A DNA stretch of 64,000 nucleotides from Lycorma delicatula (lineage: Eukaryota > Arthropoda > Insecta > Hemiptera > Fulgoridae). Of this stretch, positions 35,701-46,871 are shown piece after piece; position 1 is the stretch's first letter, and each line of letters opens with the position of its first letter. The stretch covers positions 4,536,001 to 4,600,000 of the forward strand of contig NC_134464.1 of NCBI RefSeq assembly GCF_047948215.1, read 5' to 3'. A program made the position numbers and the translations under genes. The notes beneath the pieces are model-generated. The model saw only the letters and a list, made by a program, of their open reading frames with translations. It was not told where the DNA came from and did not search any database.

Positions 35701-38100
35701 ATTTTTCGGCCCAATTGAAGCACTTAAGTCGTTTCATGTCCATTAAGTCTTTGAAGAACGAGCTGCAGAGTTAGCTTGCTGCTGTTTCTTCCATTCTCAC
35801 ATCAGTTTCATATTTTTCAATCTGGCGACCCTCATTTTTTCTGTTGTGATTATGTTCGGTTGTTTTCTTTTATTGAAGGGGAGTTGTGTAAAAAAAAATT
35901 GTCAAAGCATAGTTATAACAAAAAAAAGGAAAAAAGGTATTGTTGCATTTAAAAAATTTTATTTTAATTTTTATTTTAAGACTTCTCATTTTTTTGATCA
36001 TTTCTTCAGTTTTTAGTTAAGACCTTCATATCGAACTTTATTTCTTGGATCCATTTATCTTAGTTCTTGTTCTTCATAGTTTACGAGCTGTTTAGTGAGT
36101 CTGTAGAGGTGGCTGAAAAAGGCGACTCTCCAGACTAACTGATTTTATTACTTGCTTTTCTTTAACCCACAATGTCTTTTTTTTCATGTTTGTCCTCAAA
36201 TTTTGCTTCCTTAATTTAACAAACTTCCTGACATTGCCGATTGCTGAAATTTTGCACAGTTACTAAGGTTGGGTGACAATACAATATACCACCATTACTT
36301 TTGCAAACATCCCCCCATATGGAAGTAAATTAAGGGTGCAAGTGTAAAAAATTACAAAATCTGTAAAACGGCTATGCGGGGTTTTTGGGGTTGCAGATGA
36401 CAAATCCGCCAGCCATTTGACATAAAAAATGACATAAATTGGAAATTTCAATATATGATGGTATCTTTTGAAATCTAAACTAATCTACTAATTAAACTCA
36501 TACAATGTATTATATATTTGATTAAAGTACGACTAAAAAGTATAAAGAAAATTTTTAAAAATTTTGTAATATTATTTTAAGTTTAAAAATATTTGAATTA
36601 ATTATAGTTTATAATATTAGTTTTATTTATACTTTTTATTCACTAACATCAAACTGCAATATGTAATAAATATTTACTCATTTACTTTCTTTCTTAAAGA
36701 ACTACAGGCTAACTGTCTAATAACAGCTGGTTTTATCAGCGTTATAATGCTTTCATTTTATGTTAATCAATAAAAACCTTTTTTGTAAATATACTGAGTT
36801 ATAATACTGAATATGGACCATTTCTCTATTCCAGTATTTTCTCTGCATTTATGAATTCTAATTCTCCGATGTCTTCTACGATGCTTCACTGTGATGTTTC
36901 TTTTCTTTCAGTTTTTGGAATTCCAATTATGAACCTTTACCTTTACTCCATCTTTTCTAAAATATCATCAACAGAAATATTTAATTCTTCCAGGTCTTTT
37001 TCTGTTTCCACAAACAGGTTTAATTTAATTTTCTTGATGCAGTAAAAATCAGAAACATTTTTTAATTGATAATATTCATTCAGAATACGGGTCAGTAAAA
37101 TCATAATCTTTGTTTTATAATACTTTGTAAAATATTTTTGTTTTTTATAAATTTCATCATTAGATTTTATTAAATGAATCCAAACTTTGATTTTTGGGCA
37201 TAGATTTTTCTTAAAATTTTTGTTTGTTTTTCATAATATTTTGTAATTGTTTGGCTTTATGGTACACTTAAACATCAAATGCATACAAACTTTCTCTGAT
37301 TTTATCACAGTTATAATGCTTTCATTTTATGCTAATCGATAAAAAATTTTTTTGTATATGCACCGAGTTAAATATACATTTTCTATTTTATCTACCCAAA
37401 TTTCATTACCTTTTTGCCTATACTGTTTGGTTGAATAATTTTTTACAGACATTTTTAACACTTTTTGTATTTTGTTAGAGAAAAATTCTTTTTTTTTTTC
37501 AAATGATGTTTGTAATCCTGTTGCTGTGCGAATTATTTTAAAATACTGATTTGAATTTCCGTCTCTTTTTTGTTGTTCGCTTAAGGTGCAAGTTCATCCG
37601 CAAAGGTCAAACAACTAATATCAATTCTATTTTTTTTCACAAATTTAAAAATTTATTTTACTTTCATTCAACTTTAATTACCAAATGTTTATACTTTTGT
37701 CTAAAACTGTGTTAAATAGAAACAGGAATAGCCCACCTCCTTATCTTAATCTTATTCTAACATTGAAAGAGGTTTTGAGATTTCTGCTGTAAATTTTATT
37801 TTTGAAAACATGTTTGTTAATGTTTCTTTAATTAAAATTAAGTTTTTTATTACTTTCATAACTTTTAAAATGTTAAATAAAATTTCCTGATTGACAGAAT
37901 CAAATGCTTTTAGAAATCCAGGAATGATGTGATAATATTTTATTCAAATGAATTTTCAAATTGTTCAATTACTAATTTTTCTTTTTTATAATCTAAGCAT
38001 ATTCTTGTAGAATTACATTGATTCTTCAGAAAGATTTTTTTATGAAAAAATAGAATTTGAAATCTATCAAAGATTTTATCTTGAATTTGATGTCTGAGAA
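35701..38100 (-). mobile_element. Degraded LINE reverse transcriptase region
   Basis: On the minus strand, pieces at 37960-37590 read FLKAFDSVNQEILFNILKVMK, NMFSKIKFTAEISKPL and ISCLTFADDLAP. These correspond to RT motif A (AFD), the following helix region and the catalytic box (FADD), in the correct order. Towards 35700 are tail-like pieces (LWVKEKQVIKSVSLESRL, RQIEKYETDVRMEE, FKDLMDMKRLKCF). An internal 75-bp block is present twice (36727-36800 and 37303-37376). Very many stops. Boundaries are uncertain. Confidence 0.5.
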
Positions 38101-38834
38101 TGAATTTAATCCAACATGCAAAAATATCTACCCTGATAATATTAAAGTTTTAATTAATTTTAACAAAATTATATTTCACTGCTAGATTGCAATATGTTTA
38201 AACTATTTATAAATTATAGAATTTGACTGGCCTCAGAAACAACATTATTCAAGAAAAATTAAATAAATGATCTAATAAAAAATATTAAATCTTTTAGGAC
38301 AACCTGATTTTAAAATGATACACTCAGTATACTGAGTTTATCATTATTATGAAATTCCAATGACAAATGTATGGCAAGACGAAAATTTAAAGAAAAAGAG
38401 AATATATATTAATATATAAATATATATATTTTTTTTACAAGTGCATTTTAATTTTATGAATAGTAGATCACTACTATAACAACCTGATTGTTTTTGGAGA
38501 GTAGTCATAAATTAGCTATCATAATTTGAGAGCCCATATCATACATAAGGGCTCAGTCATATAGTTACAGACAGATCAGCTAGTCCTGAGATCCAATCTT
38601 GATAAGGGGCCAACATTTTTATCATTTCCTCTACACTCTTCATTGTTAACTAGATTTAAAATTCAGATTTCTTTATTAATTATTCTGACAATTTTTCTGA
38701 TAGAAGTTAATAATTATGATGAATTCATATTAGTCATAATTTCAATGACTCCACTCTAAACAATACAATGTCAAGGACCAATAACAGACACCTTTGATTA
38801 AAAATGTTTTACTCAAATAGTAAAGAATCGTTTA
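38101..38834. other. Intron sequence, nothing recognised
   Basis: AT-rich, with a short TA-rich run near 38400-38430. No supported gene or element. Confidence 0.35.
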
Positions 38835-39673
38835 CCTTGATATCTGAGCCATACTTCTTCTGTATTCTTGACCTGTGCATTGTTGCAAAACTTGATGCTA
38901 TATAAACCTATTTAAGAGGACCAAACAAAAATATTTCCATAGTGCGAGGTAGGGACTGATGTGTAGGTTTGGAATTTTTTCCTGGTGGGGAAACTCGGAT
39001 TTTTCAATTTCATACTCCGATATTTGGATTATGGTTCAAAATGATGAATTCAAGTTTCATCAAAAGTTATTATGCGATCTATAAAAGTATACGTCCCACT
39101 AAAAATACTGTTCTGTATAAGTGTCTGCGATTTTGAGTCTACTGTCTCTGAAGCCATGTTTTGTGGTAAAATAAATTCAGCTTATCATGAATAATGAACA
39201 GTGCTGATACTTGCATTACAGATTTCAAACAATTTACAAAATTTTTATGTATCTGTCCTTCTAAATACGATCATTAAAACAATTTTGCAAAGCATCAGTC
39301 AAAACATCCATCGGTCTTGCGTGACAATGAAAATTAATGACAATTGTTATATCTGATTTCAACTGTTCAATCCACTTATAAAAGTCTGTATAGTCAAGGC
39401 ACTTTTTACCATACCCTTTTAATATCTGCAAGTAAATTTTGGCTGAATTTACACCTTCAGATTTAAAAATCTTATCACAATACGCTGTTCTTCCACAGTA
39501 AATGTTTTAAGCAAAGCCAATATTTCGAGATAAACAAAAGGTCTTATAATATTGGAAATTATTTTCAAACGGCTGATAGTTTCTATGTCAAAGGAGTTGA
39601 CTTGAACGTCAGACAGTTTCAGTTTATTCTATTCTATTAGTTTTTCTCTGTTGCCATTTTGTTTCTTTAATTA
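38835..39673 (-). mobile_element. Decayed mariner element, copy of the 19165-20305 family
   Basis: The minus strand near 39510-39340 reads FTVEEQRIVIRFLKSEGVNSAKIYLQILK and DYTDFYKWIEQLKSDI, the N-terminal helix-turn-helix region of a mariner transposase. Further fragments continue to about 38850. The outer ends align with the copy at 19165-20305. It is shorter, so internal sequence has been lost. Stops and frameshifts throughout. Confidence 0.6.
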
Positions 39674-40438
39674 TCGAATGAAGATCATAATTTAATTACA
39701 ATTGTAATAATTTGAAAATTTAGAGTAACAAATATAATTCTATATTCATTCTATTAGAAATAAACATAATAATATTTACTCAAGTCACAAACTATATACA
39801 TAAAAACACATTTCAAAAACCAATAAATGCATCATAAAGTTTAGATATTATACAACCACTTATTTCTCTGAGGAATGATCTCAACATATTATATTTTCAA
39901 TTTACTTAAATCTGGAAATTAACATTTTTTAGGTAATATGGGTGTCAATGGTTTAATTTTTATTTTTTTTTATTTTTAAGTAAATGTCTTAAACTGTATA
40001 AAGACAAGAAACAACTGTATTAAGAAGAAATCAAGACAACTAACTCATCTTCATTCTTTGTTTTAAACATTAAAATATAAATTTATTGATGTACAGTACT
40101 TTCAAACTATTTTTTACTCCAAATAAAACTTAAACAATTATATACATAACTTCATCCTTAATTATAATAAACAATTCATCTTTTTTTCCTAAGAAAATAA
40201 TATATACATTCCTTTAAAAAAAGGTTTTATTACAAAAAAATGTTAATAATTAGTATTACATGCAAGTGCATGTAAGTAAGCAAATCCATCAGAATCTTAA
40301 TTTACATGAAATTATAGAACAAAACAACAGTAAGCTACTATAAAACAATGTGAATTAAAATAATGAAAACAATTATTAAAGTAAAAAAAAAACATAAAAA
40401 ATTAGTTTTCATTATTAAAGAAAAGAAAATTCACTTAC
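39674..40438. other. Intron sequence, nothing recognised
   Basis: AT-rich intron. No supported feature. Confidence 0.35.
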
Positions 40439-40588
40439 GTGCAGTAGGTTTACACTTTTCTGTTTCACTGTCAGTATGTTCAAATAGCCAATCCAATCCC
40501 ATTAAACTTTGTACTTCTTGTCCTGCAGTTGCAGACTGCGCATTTTCAATGATGTTGCTACTACTACTACTGGCTTTATCCAAACCTT
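40439..40588 (-). CDS. pcx: Pecanex homologue, exon LMGLDWLFEHTDSE
   Basis: The 150-bp exon adds two bases, 49 codons, then one base. The acceptor is ...TTTTTTCAG and the donor is a strong GTAAGT. After a Ser run (KASSSSSNIIENAQ) the peptide has LMGLDWLFEHTDSETEKCKP. GLDWLFE resembles a short conserved box in the N-terminal half of pecanex proteins, which supports membership beyond phase alone. Phases fit 46410-46871 (GAA across the junction) and 34901-35017 (CGG). Confidence 0.82.
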
Positions 40589-40929
40589 CTGAAAAAACCC
40601 ACAAAAAAGGGATTATTTAATTGTCTCTCACATTTTGGTGCCTTTCAAGGGATTATGCAAAAATAAATAAAAGCATTTCATTAATGAGAAGTGTAATTCT
40701 TATAAATGATGTATTGCATAAAAAGGGTTTTTTTTAATGAACAAACAACAGGAAGTTAATAGTTATTGGCTGTCACAATCAGAAGAATACTGCATTATAG
40801 ATGAACAGCTGAAAAAGTTAAATTTATGTAAATTTTCAAAAAAAGTGGTAACAGATTGATAAAAGTTTTTTACTGTGACACTTGACATGACTAACAGTCA
40901 TAAGAAGGAAGCAACAAAGGTGAAGAAAA

Positions 40930-41700
40930 ATAAAATAATCATTGGGAGCTGTCAGGACTATAGGGTGGATGACCTAAGATTTCCCAACAAAATGATTTCA
41001 ATCGCCTCACCGTCTAATTTGCCATTTATGGTTGATCATTGTTATCCAAAAACAAAATCCCACAGGATAACATCCTACACTGGTTTTTTATGGTTCTTCT
41101 AAGACTTTTTGGAATTTCATAATAGATATCAGCATTCACAATACATCTGCAGTCACTAAATTTGACAAGCAAACAGTTTCCCCCCCCCCCCAAAAAAAAA
41201 CAGTAGGCATAAGCTTCTTTACTGAATGTTCTTGTTTGGTCTACCATGATGCTAGACCAAAGAAGAATGCATTACCGATGATCGATGATGAATGGATTAT
41301 GAATTGACTGCTGCTTTGTTTTCATGTTTGAATAAGAAATCTAGGTTTCATTACTGATAACAAAATGATCCAACAATTCATCATTTTCATTTTCATAACA
41401 CTGCAAAAATTCATATACTCCAATAAGATGTTTTTTCTTCTGTGTTGATGAACATTTACAGCACCCATCAGGCACAAAATTTTTTTATAGCCTAATTTTT
41501 CATTCAAAACTTCAATTAAAGATCATGAAACATCTAAGACAATTATGTCATGGTGAAGCACCAGTTTTTTCAAATTTATATCAACTTGTTCAATCAAATC
41601 ATCTGTTACAACTGATGGCTGGCTGTTATTATTCATCCTGAATCTTCGTTTGCTTTTCGCAAAATGAATGGCCGTACTGTCTTACTTAAGCCTTAATAAT
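40930..41700 (-). mobile_element. Decayed mariner element
   Basis: Read from 41700 down: PSVVTDDLIEQVDINLKK, then NEKLGYKKILCLMGAVNVHQHRRK (41480-41400), then ADIYYEIPKSLRRTIKNQCRML and GILFLDNNDQP (about 41140-41030), then LGHPPYSPDSSQ (about 40975-40940). These are the mariner helix-turn-helix end, the NADRYCETL-like middle and the second and third catalytic blocks. The second catalytic block keeps a D (FLDNN). The first (GDETW) is lost. A run of ten C's at 41180-41190 marks replication-slippage-prone sequence. Confidence 0.65.
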
Positions 41701-42369
41701 ATTCAGCCTATAAATGTCGCAAATGTGATTTTGAATTTCAGCTGCAGAAATTTATTTTTTGCAAAAAAAATTGGATTACTCTTCTTAACCATTAGCGAAA
41801 TCACAAATTGCAGCACTCATTACAAATGGATAAATGTCATTTCAATTATAAATGTTGCTACGCAAGCACCATATATTTACATTGCACATGTAAGCAGTGA
41901 ACTCCAAACAGATCTTACTTTAAAAACACACCATGTAATGTACATAATATATGTTAATATAATAAATTATTACAGATGTATCTATGACTTAAGCTGTATG
42001 CATCTTACACCATTTTATCTGTGTTTCTATATCTGCTATAATTGCATACCCCCATATCTATGTTATTACTCAACACAGTCCAGATACTGTACTTTTTATA
42101 TAACCTCATAAATTAATCGGATAAAGCTGCTTACCATACAGAATAAAATTAATTTTATATTGTTTTCTATTTAGTGCAGGTTATATGCCTTAATATAATA
42201 ATACAAGTATTTGTAAATATGTAGATATAAATCCAGAGTCTATTGTAAATAAAATAATGAAAATCTCTTTTATAAGGTATAACTAAATTAACTATTAAAA
42301 AGAAAGTGAGAGAAGAAAAAGAACAAATGAAGGAAATGAAATCTCATCAATCCATAGCACTCAATCTTT
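41701..42369. other. Intron sequence, nothing recognised
   Basis: AT-rich sequence. An open plus-strand frame (41668-42111) has no recognisable motif, and its composition is that of the surrounding intron. Confidence 0.35.
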
Positions 42370-42508
42370 CATATGGAGTTATGGTTTGGCCTGGTCAGGC
42401 ATGACAATTTTGACAAGCTACAAAATTCATTAACATCCATCAGCAAGTGATATTGGTTGGGGGGGGGGGTCAACCTTTAGTTGACGTATAAATAAATAAA
42501 TAAAATAT
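42370..42508 (+). mobile_element. SINE-like fragment with (TAAA) tail
   Basis: The block cctggtcaggcatgacaat, with a following acaagctacaaaattc and catcc, resembles the piece at 4265-4320. It is followed by a run of ten G's and then ttgacgtataaataaataaataaaat, a simple-repeat tail typical of SINE or RTE-mobilised sequences. It appears truncated at the 5' side. Confidence 0.4.
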
Positions 42509-43281
42509 TTGCTTTAAGATATACAGGAATTGAGAAACAAATCTTAGTTCTACGCACTAGTAGATATTTTTGTATGTAGTATTGATCATCACAAACAATA
42601 ACAAGTCGTCTAAGTTTACATAAACAGTAAATCATTGCTCATCAGAAATTACAGTAAAATGACAAACACAAAAATGACAACATTAAAAAATATATATAAC
42701 ACACTGTCATAATTTATAAAGAAAATTAATTTATCATGTTGTCAATAGCAATATTTTTTAATCTAAGATAAACCAACAATAATGTTTTACGTATTTATAA
42801 TCAAACTACTAAGTCAGAGCTCTTGAATTTCTCATTTTCTATTAATAAAGTTCAGCAATGATTCAAACTTAGCTTATAAATTAAACTGAAAATAAGGCAA
42901 GTGCAACCCTTATTTTAATATATTTTTCTAAGGACAAAAATAAGATGTTTTTTATTTGTAGCTATGTTTTGTAAAAATAATCCTATTTCTTTTTTGATTT
43001 TATAATTCTTACTGACATTAGATCCTAGTAAATAATTTCTTTGGACTATCCATTCCAGATAGTATTAATATTTTTTATTCTGCTTTCTGCAATTTGAAGA
43101 AAATTGATTTAGTCAATCCTGAGATATAAGGCCAAAAGCAGTCGGACACAAACGTTTTTTTTTTGGTCTAGATAAACTAGTTGGAGCCTAAAACCTAAAG
43201 ATTTGCAAATATCCCAAAACCCCATTTTTGACATGATGATCATGGCAGTGATGAAAGTACAATGGACAATACTTTTCCTTT
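42509..43281. other. Intron sequence, nothing recognised
   Basis: AT-rich intron before LINE copy 3. No supported feature. Confidence 0.35.
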
Positions 43282-43292
43282 AATACAGTTAT
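43282..43292. repeat. Left target-site duplication of LINE copy 3
   Basis: aatacagttat here, aatacagctat at 45965-45975 after the A-tail: 11 bp with one difference. Confidence 0.8.
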
Positions 43293-45964
43293 CCTCCTCT
43301 ATGAAACATGAGACCTTGCCGTTGGTGAGGGGGCTTGAGTGCTCAGGGATACAGAGTAGCTGGACCGAAGGTGCAACCATATCGCAGAGGTATCTGTTGA
43401 GAGCCAGACTAAGGAATGATTCCTGAAAGAGGGCAGCAGCTCTTTCAGTAGTTGTTAGGGGCGTGAGTCAGAATGACTTAAACGGCCATATCAACATCAC
43501 TCAGTCCTCTGAGTACTGCGCAGCTGAAAGCAATGGAAAACTACAGCTGCTTTTTTTCCAAGAAAATGTGGCTCTCTGCATTTTCATATAGCAATGATGG
43601 AGGCGCCTTCCTTGGTAAAATATTCCGGAGGTAAACTAGTCCCCCGTTCGGATCTCCGGGTGGGGACTACTAAGGAAGGAATCACCAGAAAATTAAAAAA
43701 ATAACATTCTACGAGTCGGAGCGTGGAATGTTAGAAGTTTAAAAAAGGTTGGTAGGCTAAAAAATTTAAAAAGAGAAATGGATAGGATAAATGTGGATGT
43801 ATTAGGAATTAGTGAAGTTCGGTGGGAAGAGGAAGGCGACTTTTGGTCAGGTGATTTTAGAATAATTAACTCAGCTTCAAATAATGGGCAGGCAGGAGTA
43901 GGTTTCATAATGAACAAGAAGATAGGGAAGAAAGTAGAGTATTTCAAAACGCATAGCGATAGAATCATTGTAATAAGGATAAAATCAAAACCTAAACCGA
44001 CAACGATTGTTAACGTCTATATGGCTACAAGCGCCCATCATGATGATGAGGTAGAGTGTGTATACGAAGAGATTGATGAAGCAATTAAACACGTAAAAGC
44101 AGATGAAAATTTAATAATAGTTGGAGATTGGAATGCAAGCATTGGAAAAGGTATGGAAGGAAATATAGTGGGTGAATATGGGCTGGGCAAAAGGAATGAA
44201 AGAGGGGACCGACTTATAGAGTTTTGCACGAAGTATAATTTAGTAATTGCCAACACCCAAATTAAAAATCATAATAGAAGAATATACACTTGGAAAAAGC
44301 CAGGCGATACTGCAAGGTATCAGATAGATTATATCATGGTTAAGCAAAGATTTAGAAATCAACTCGTTGACTGCAAAACTTACCCTGGAGCAGACATTGA
44401 TAGCGACCATAATTTGGTGATAATGAAATGTAGATTGGGGTTTAAAAACCTGAAGAAAAGGTATCAGATGAATCGGTGGAATTTAGAGAAGCTTGCGGAA
44501 AAAGAGGTAAAGAAGATTTTTTAGGAGAACATCGCAAGAGGTATGTGTAAAAAAGATAGGGTAGAAATGTAGAAGAAGAATGGGAGAATGTTAAAAAAGA
44601 AATTCTTAAATCAGCAGAAGCGAACTTAGGCGGAATAAAGAGAACTGGTAGAAAACCTAGGGTTTCAGACGATATATTGGAGCTGATGGATGAACATAGA
44701 AAATATAAGAATGCTAGTGATGAAGAAAGTAAAAGGAACTATCGGCAATTAAGAAATGCTATAAACAGGAAGTACAAACTGGCGAAAGATAAGTGGATTA
44801 AAGAAAAGTGTTCAGAAGTGGAAAGAAAAATGAACATTGGTAAAATAGACGGAGCATACAGGAAAGTTAAGGAAAATTTTGGGGTACATAAATAAAAATC
44901 TAATAATGTGTTAAACAAAGATGGTACACCAATATATAATACGAAAGGTAAAGTCGATAGATGGGTGGAATATATTGAAGAGTTATACGGAGGAAATGAA
45001 TTAGAAAATGCGTGTTATAGAGGAAGAAGAGGAAGTTGAGGAGGATGAAATGGGAGAAACAATACTGAGATCTGAATTTAAGAGAGCATTAAAATATTTA
45101 AATGGCAGAAAGGCTCCTGGAATAGACAAATACCTGTAGAATTACTGCGCAGTGTAGGTGAGGAAGCGATTGATAGATTATACAAACTGGTGTGTAATAT
45201 TTATGAAAAAGGGGAATTTCCATCAACTTCAAAAAAAGTGTTATAGTCATGATACCAAACAAAGCAGAAACAAACTATCGCATGAAAATAAACAAGAACA
45301 AAACAAAAGTTATGAAATGTAGTAGAAATAACAAAGATGGACCATTGAATGTGAAAATAGGAGGAGAAAAGATTATGGAGGTAGAAGAATTTTGTTATTT
45401 GGGAAGTAGAATTACTAAAGATGGACGAAGCAGGAGCGATATAAAATGCAGAATAGCACAAGCGAAACGAGCCTTCAGTAAGAAATATAATTTGTTTACA
45501 TCAAAAATTAATTTAAATGTCAGGAAAAGATTTTTGAAAGTATATGTTTGGAGTGTCGCTTTATATGGAAGTGAAACTTGGACAATCGGAGTATCTGAGA
45601 AGAAAAGATTAGAAGCTTTTGAAATGCGGTGCTATAGGAGAATGTTAAAAATCAGACGGGTGGATAAGTGACAAATGAAGAGGTGTTGCGACAAATCGAT
45701 GAAGAAAGAAGCATTTGGAAAAATATAGCTAAAAGAAGAGACAGACTTATAGGCCACATACTAAGGCATCCTGGAATAGTCGCTTTAATATTGGAAGGAC
45801 AGGTAGAAGGAAAAAATTGTGTAGGCAGGCCACGTTTGGAATATGTAAAACAAATTGTTAGGGATGTAGGATTTAGAGGGTATACTGAAATGAAACGACT
45901 AGCACTAGATAGGGAATCTTGGAGAGTTGCATCAAACCAGTCAAATGACTGAAGACAAAAAAAA
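43293..45964 (+). mobile_element. APE/RT non-LTR retrotransposon, copy 3 (RT core deleted)
   Basis: It starts cctcctctatgaaacatgag, aligned with copy 1 base for base at the end, and finishes caaatgactgaagac plus A's. The endonuclease frame is the best preserved in the window (see 43713-44524). At about 45255-45280 the sequence jumps from IMIPNKAE to YRMKINKNKTKVM. Compared with copy 2, about 0.6 kb is missing, and this includes RT motif A and the FADD catalytic box. A frameshift near 45668 separates the C-terminal domain (45668-45952). The copy is therefore dead despite clean ends. Confidence 0.86.
43713..44524 (+). pseudogene. AP-type endonuclease domain of LINE copy 3
   Basis: An uninterrupted frame reads from RVGAWNVRSLKKVGRLKN through VLGISEVRWEEEGDF, SDRIIVIRIKSKPKP, IIVGDWNASIGKG, RRIYTWKKPGDTARYQIDYI and IDSDHNLVIMKCR, ending at TAG near 44522. 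The order of N (WNVRSL), E (SEVRW), D/N (GDWNA), D (QIDYI) and SDH matches the exonuclease-endonuclease-phosphatase fold used by non-LTR elements to nick target DNA. A stop lies shortly upstream of RVGAW, in a run of A's where copy 1 has one base fewer and stays open, and the frame ends before the RT, so it is not part of a complete polyprotein. The domain itself may still fold. Confidence 0.75.
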
Positions 45965-45975
45965 AATACAGCTAT
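45965..45975. repeat. Right target-site duplication of LINE copy 3
   Basis: aatacagctat matches the left flank 43282-43292 except at one position. Confidence 0.8.
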
Positions 45976-46409
45976 TCTAACTAAATTCATCGGAAAAGTA
46001 AAATCACAAAATAACAGCAATTTACATAACGTTTTCTCATAACTGCACATATTAAGGAATTCATCAACTTTTATTCCACCTACAAAATGTTAACAACAAA
46101 AAATTTGGTTGCGTAAACAAAAGTTTTATAGAAGTCTATCTGGTAAAACTACAGTATCTAATTTACCTAATGAAACATGTTCTAGTTTATTAGTTGTATG
46201 CTTAATGTTAAGGGTGGTGATCCTGAGTAGAAAATCTGAATAATTTTTTTTTTATTAACTGAAGTAATCACTCCATGAAATCCATTAATACATAACTTAA
46301 AATTTAATGATATAACCAGAGATTTATTCAAATTAAAAAGTTACTATTTATGCATAATAAGTTGCTTATTAATTACAAAAAAAAGATGAAATTTAGTAAT
46401 TGAACGTAC
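45976..46409. other. Intron sequence, nothing recognised
   Basis: AT-rich intron between LINE copy 3 and the next exon. Confidence 0.35.
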
Positions 46410-46871
46410 CTTCTTTATTACAATCTATCTGATGTTCTTTAAAATTTTCTTTATCAACATTACTTTTCGAGCCTCTTCTATCCGAATCAGTTTTTCTTTT
46501 TCTTCTTTTCACTCTCTCACCTTGTGCTGGTTGCCACTCGTGATCACTTTCACCTAAATCACTGTACACTACCTTATAATATTCCAACTTCTTCTGCCTC
46601 TCTCTGTCTCTGTCTTTATTCTTATCTTTTTCCCTATCTTTATTCACTTTATTGCCATTACTATTATTACTGTTATCGTTATTATTATTAATATATTCAT
46701 CATTATCTTCACTTTCACCTCTAGTCCTATCACGTTCATCTTTATCACCATCACTACCGAAATGTTTTTGAAAAACTGATTGACAAACTTTTTCTAAACT
46801 TGTACTAAAATTTGAATCATCATTCCACTGTTTACAAGTCCTATTACCAACTAAAAGAGGTGACTGACTAC
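46410..46871 (-). CDS. pcx: Pecanex homologue, charged exon
   Basis: The 462-bp exon adds two bases, 153 codons, then one base. The acceptor is ...CATTTTAG and the donor is GTACGT. The peptide begins SQSPLLVGNRTCKQWNDDSN, passes an Asn run (INNNNNDNSNNSNGN), a highly charged KDREKDKNKDRDRERQKK stretch, then YYKVVYSDLGESDHEWQPAQ and a basic KRRKRKTDSDRRG. It reads without a stop through its whole length. The charged and Asn-rich parts are low complexity, while YYKVVYSD..DHEW looks more like a retained functional patch. Confidence 0.83.

Noticed and set aside
41668..42111. Plus-strand 147-codon open frame rich in Ile/Tyr/Cys
   Set aside because: No recognisable motif, intron-like composition, and it starts inside the decayed minus-strand mariner. 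Probably chance.
42461..42470. Run of ten G's as a possible G-quadruplex or regulatory site
   Set aside because: It is a single homopolymer inside a SINE-like fragment. There are no further G-tracts nearby to form a quadruplex.
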